Origin: Hyphochytrium catenoides
Taxonomy: Eukaryota; Sar; Hyphochytriomycetes; Hyphochytriales; Hyphochytriaceae
DNA length: 20,200 bases
NCBI GenBank assembly: GCA_900088475.1
Contig: FLMG01003600.1
Location: 1-20,200, forward strand
Direction: 5' to 3'
Of this stretch, positions 19,846-20,200 are shown in pieces (the first letter of the stretch is position 1; each line of letters opens with the position of its first letter). The position numbers and the translations under genes are program-made. The notes under the pieces were generated by a model. That model made no database searches. It was not told where the DNA came from and saw only the letters and a program-made list of their open reading frames with translations.

Positions 19846-20038
19846 ATGAGTGCGCTGGCAACGTCTGTGCTGAGGCCGGGGCCGCGCAGACTGGCCCTGG
19901 GTCTAGTGGCAATGGGCATGAGTATCTATCTTTTCCGGGTTATGAGACAGGAGGAAGCTAGCGCTATTCCCAGCGTCCTGCTGCCGTTTCGAAGAGAAAA
20001 TAAAGACCATCTGCTCTCTTTCAATAGACGGATCAATG
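19846..20038 (+). CDS. First coding exon of a probable type II membrane protein (partial)
   Basis: The exon starts with ATG two bases after a strong acceptor (TTTTTTTACAG) and ends at a donor in ATCAATG|GTACCT, phase 1, giving 64 full codons. The peptide has a short basic N-terminus (RPGPRR), one hydrophobic segment at about residues 16-30 (LALGLVAMGMSIYLF), then a polar charged stretch ending LLSFNRRIN. A short basic tail, short membrane anchor and polar stem is the usual plan of Golgi type II enzymes such as glycosyltransferases, but no catalytic region is in the window, so that is only a suggestion. The next exon is not settled: TTCCTCAG near 20142 would bring an in-frame stop, whereas CACTTAG near 20163 keeps the frame to the window edge. 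Confidence 0.45.
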
Positions 20039-20200
20039 GTACCTGCTATGGCAATACTCATTTCTTTTTTTGTCCTATCTAACCCTCTTGCTCTGTGCAT
20101 TTCGTCCGTATGTAGTTGATATCCACCTTATCTTTCCTCAGTACTTGCATAAACGTCACTTAGGCCAGTTCCCGCCCTTACAAACGCATCGCTGCCCACT

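Overview
The window is nuclear DNA from an intron-rich, gene-dense eukaryote. Four nearly certain protein genes are cut by many short introns (about 60 to 270 bases) with GT-AG borders and pyrimidine-rich 3' ends. Intergenic spaces are a few hundred bases to about 2.4 kb, and two long CT/GA microsatellites lie near the ends. I cannot name the organism. The C-terminal half of the eIF5B protein reads more like plant, algal or SAR-protist versions than animal ones, while the asparaginase plus ankyrin layout is the one known from animal ASPG. A free-living protist or alga is my best guess, held loosely.

Layout: (a) 1-305, last two exons of a probable membrane protein (+). (b) 306-2734, non-coding or unassigned DNA with weak minus-strand ORFs, CTG-type repeats, a CCAAT-box cluster, a poly(A) signal, and a 260-base CT microsatellite that ends in a good 3' splice site. 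(c) 2735-4740, a four-exon PLP-dependent class V aminotransferase of the isopenicillin-N-epimerase-like group (+). (d) 5483-9537, a 14-exon cytosolic-type L-asparaginase with C-terminal ankyrin repeats (-). (e) 9538-10086, a divergent promoter region full of repeated short words. (f) 10087-13773, a 14-exon Brix-domain ribosome-biogenesis protein, Peter Pan/SSF1 (+), with one GC-AG intron. (g) 13774-14305, a short convergent spacer with a poly(A) signal and an orphan 40-codon ORF. (h) 14306-18700, nine-exon translation factor eIF5B (-). (i) 18701-19843, upstream region of eIF5B plus a GA microsatellite. (j) 19846 onward, first coding exon of a probable type II membrane protein (+) that leaves the window.

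Exons were placed by homology to the known families, by splice-site motifs and by reading-phase bookkeeping. In the four main genes every junction keeps frame, giving inferred proteins of 450, 542, 473 and 1000 residues. PPAN (60S subunit maturation) and eIF5B (60S joining during initiation) act on the same particle, and their upstream regions share the palindrome-containing word TTGAAGCTT. The asparaginase and aminotransferase are ordinary amino-acid metabolism genes. I see no mobile element, rRNA, tRNA, CRISPR array or convincing new multi-gene system. The items most worth checking are the shared promoter words, a C-x-C substitution next to the asparaginase catalytic lysine, and the orphan small ORFs.
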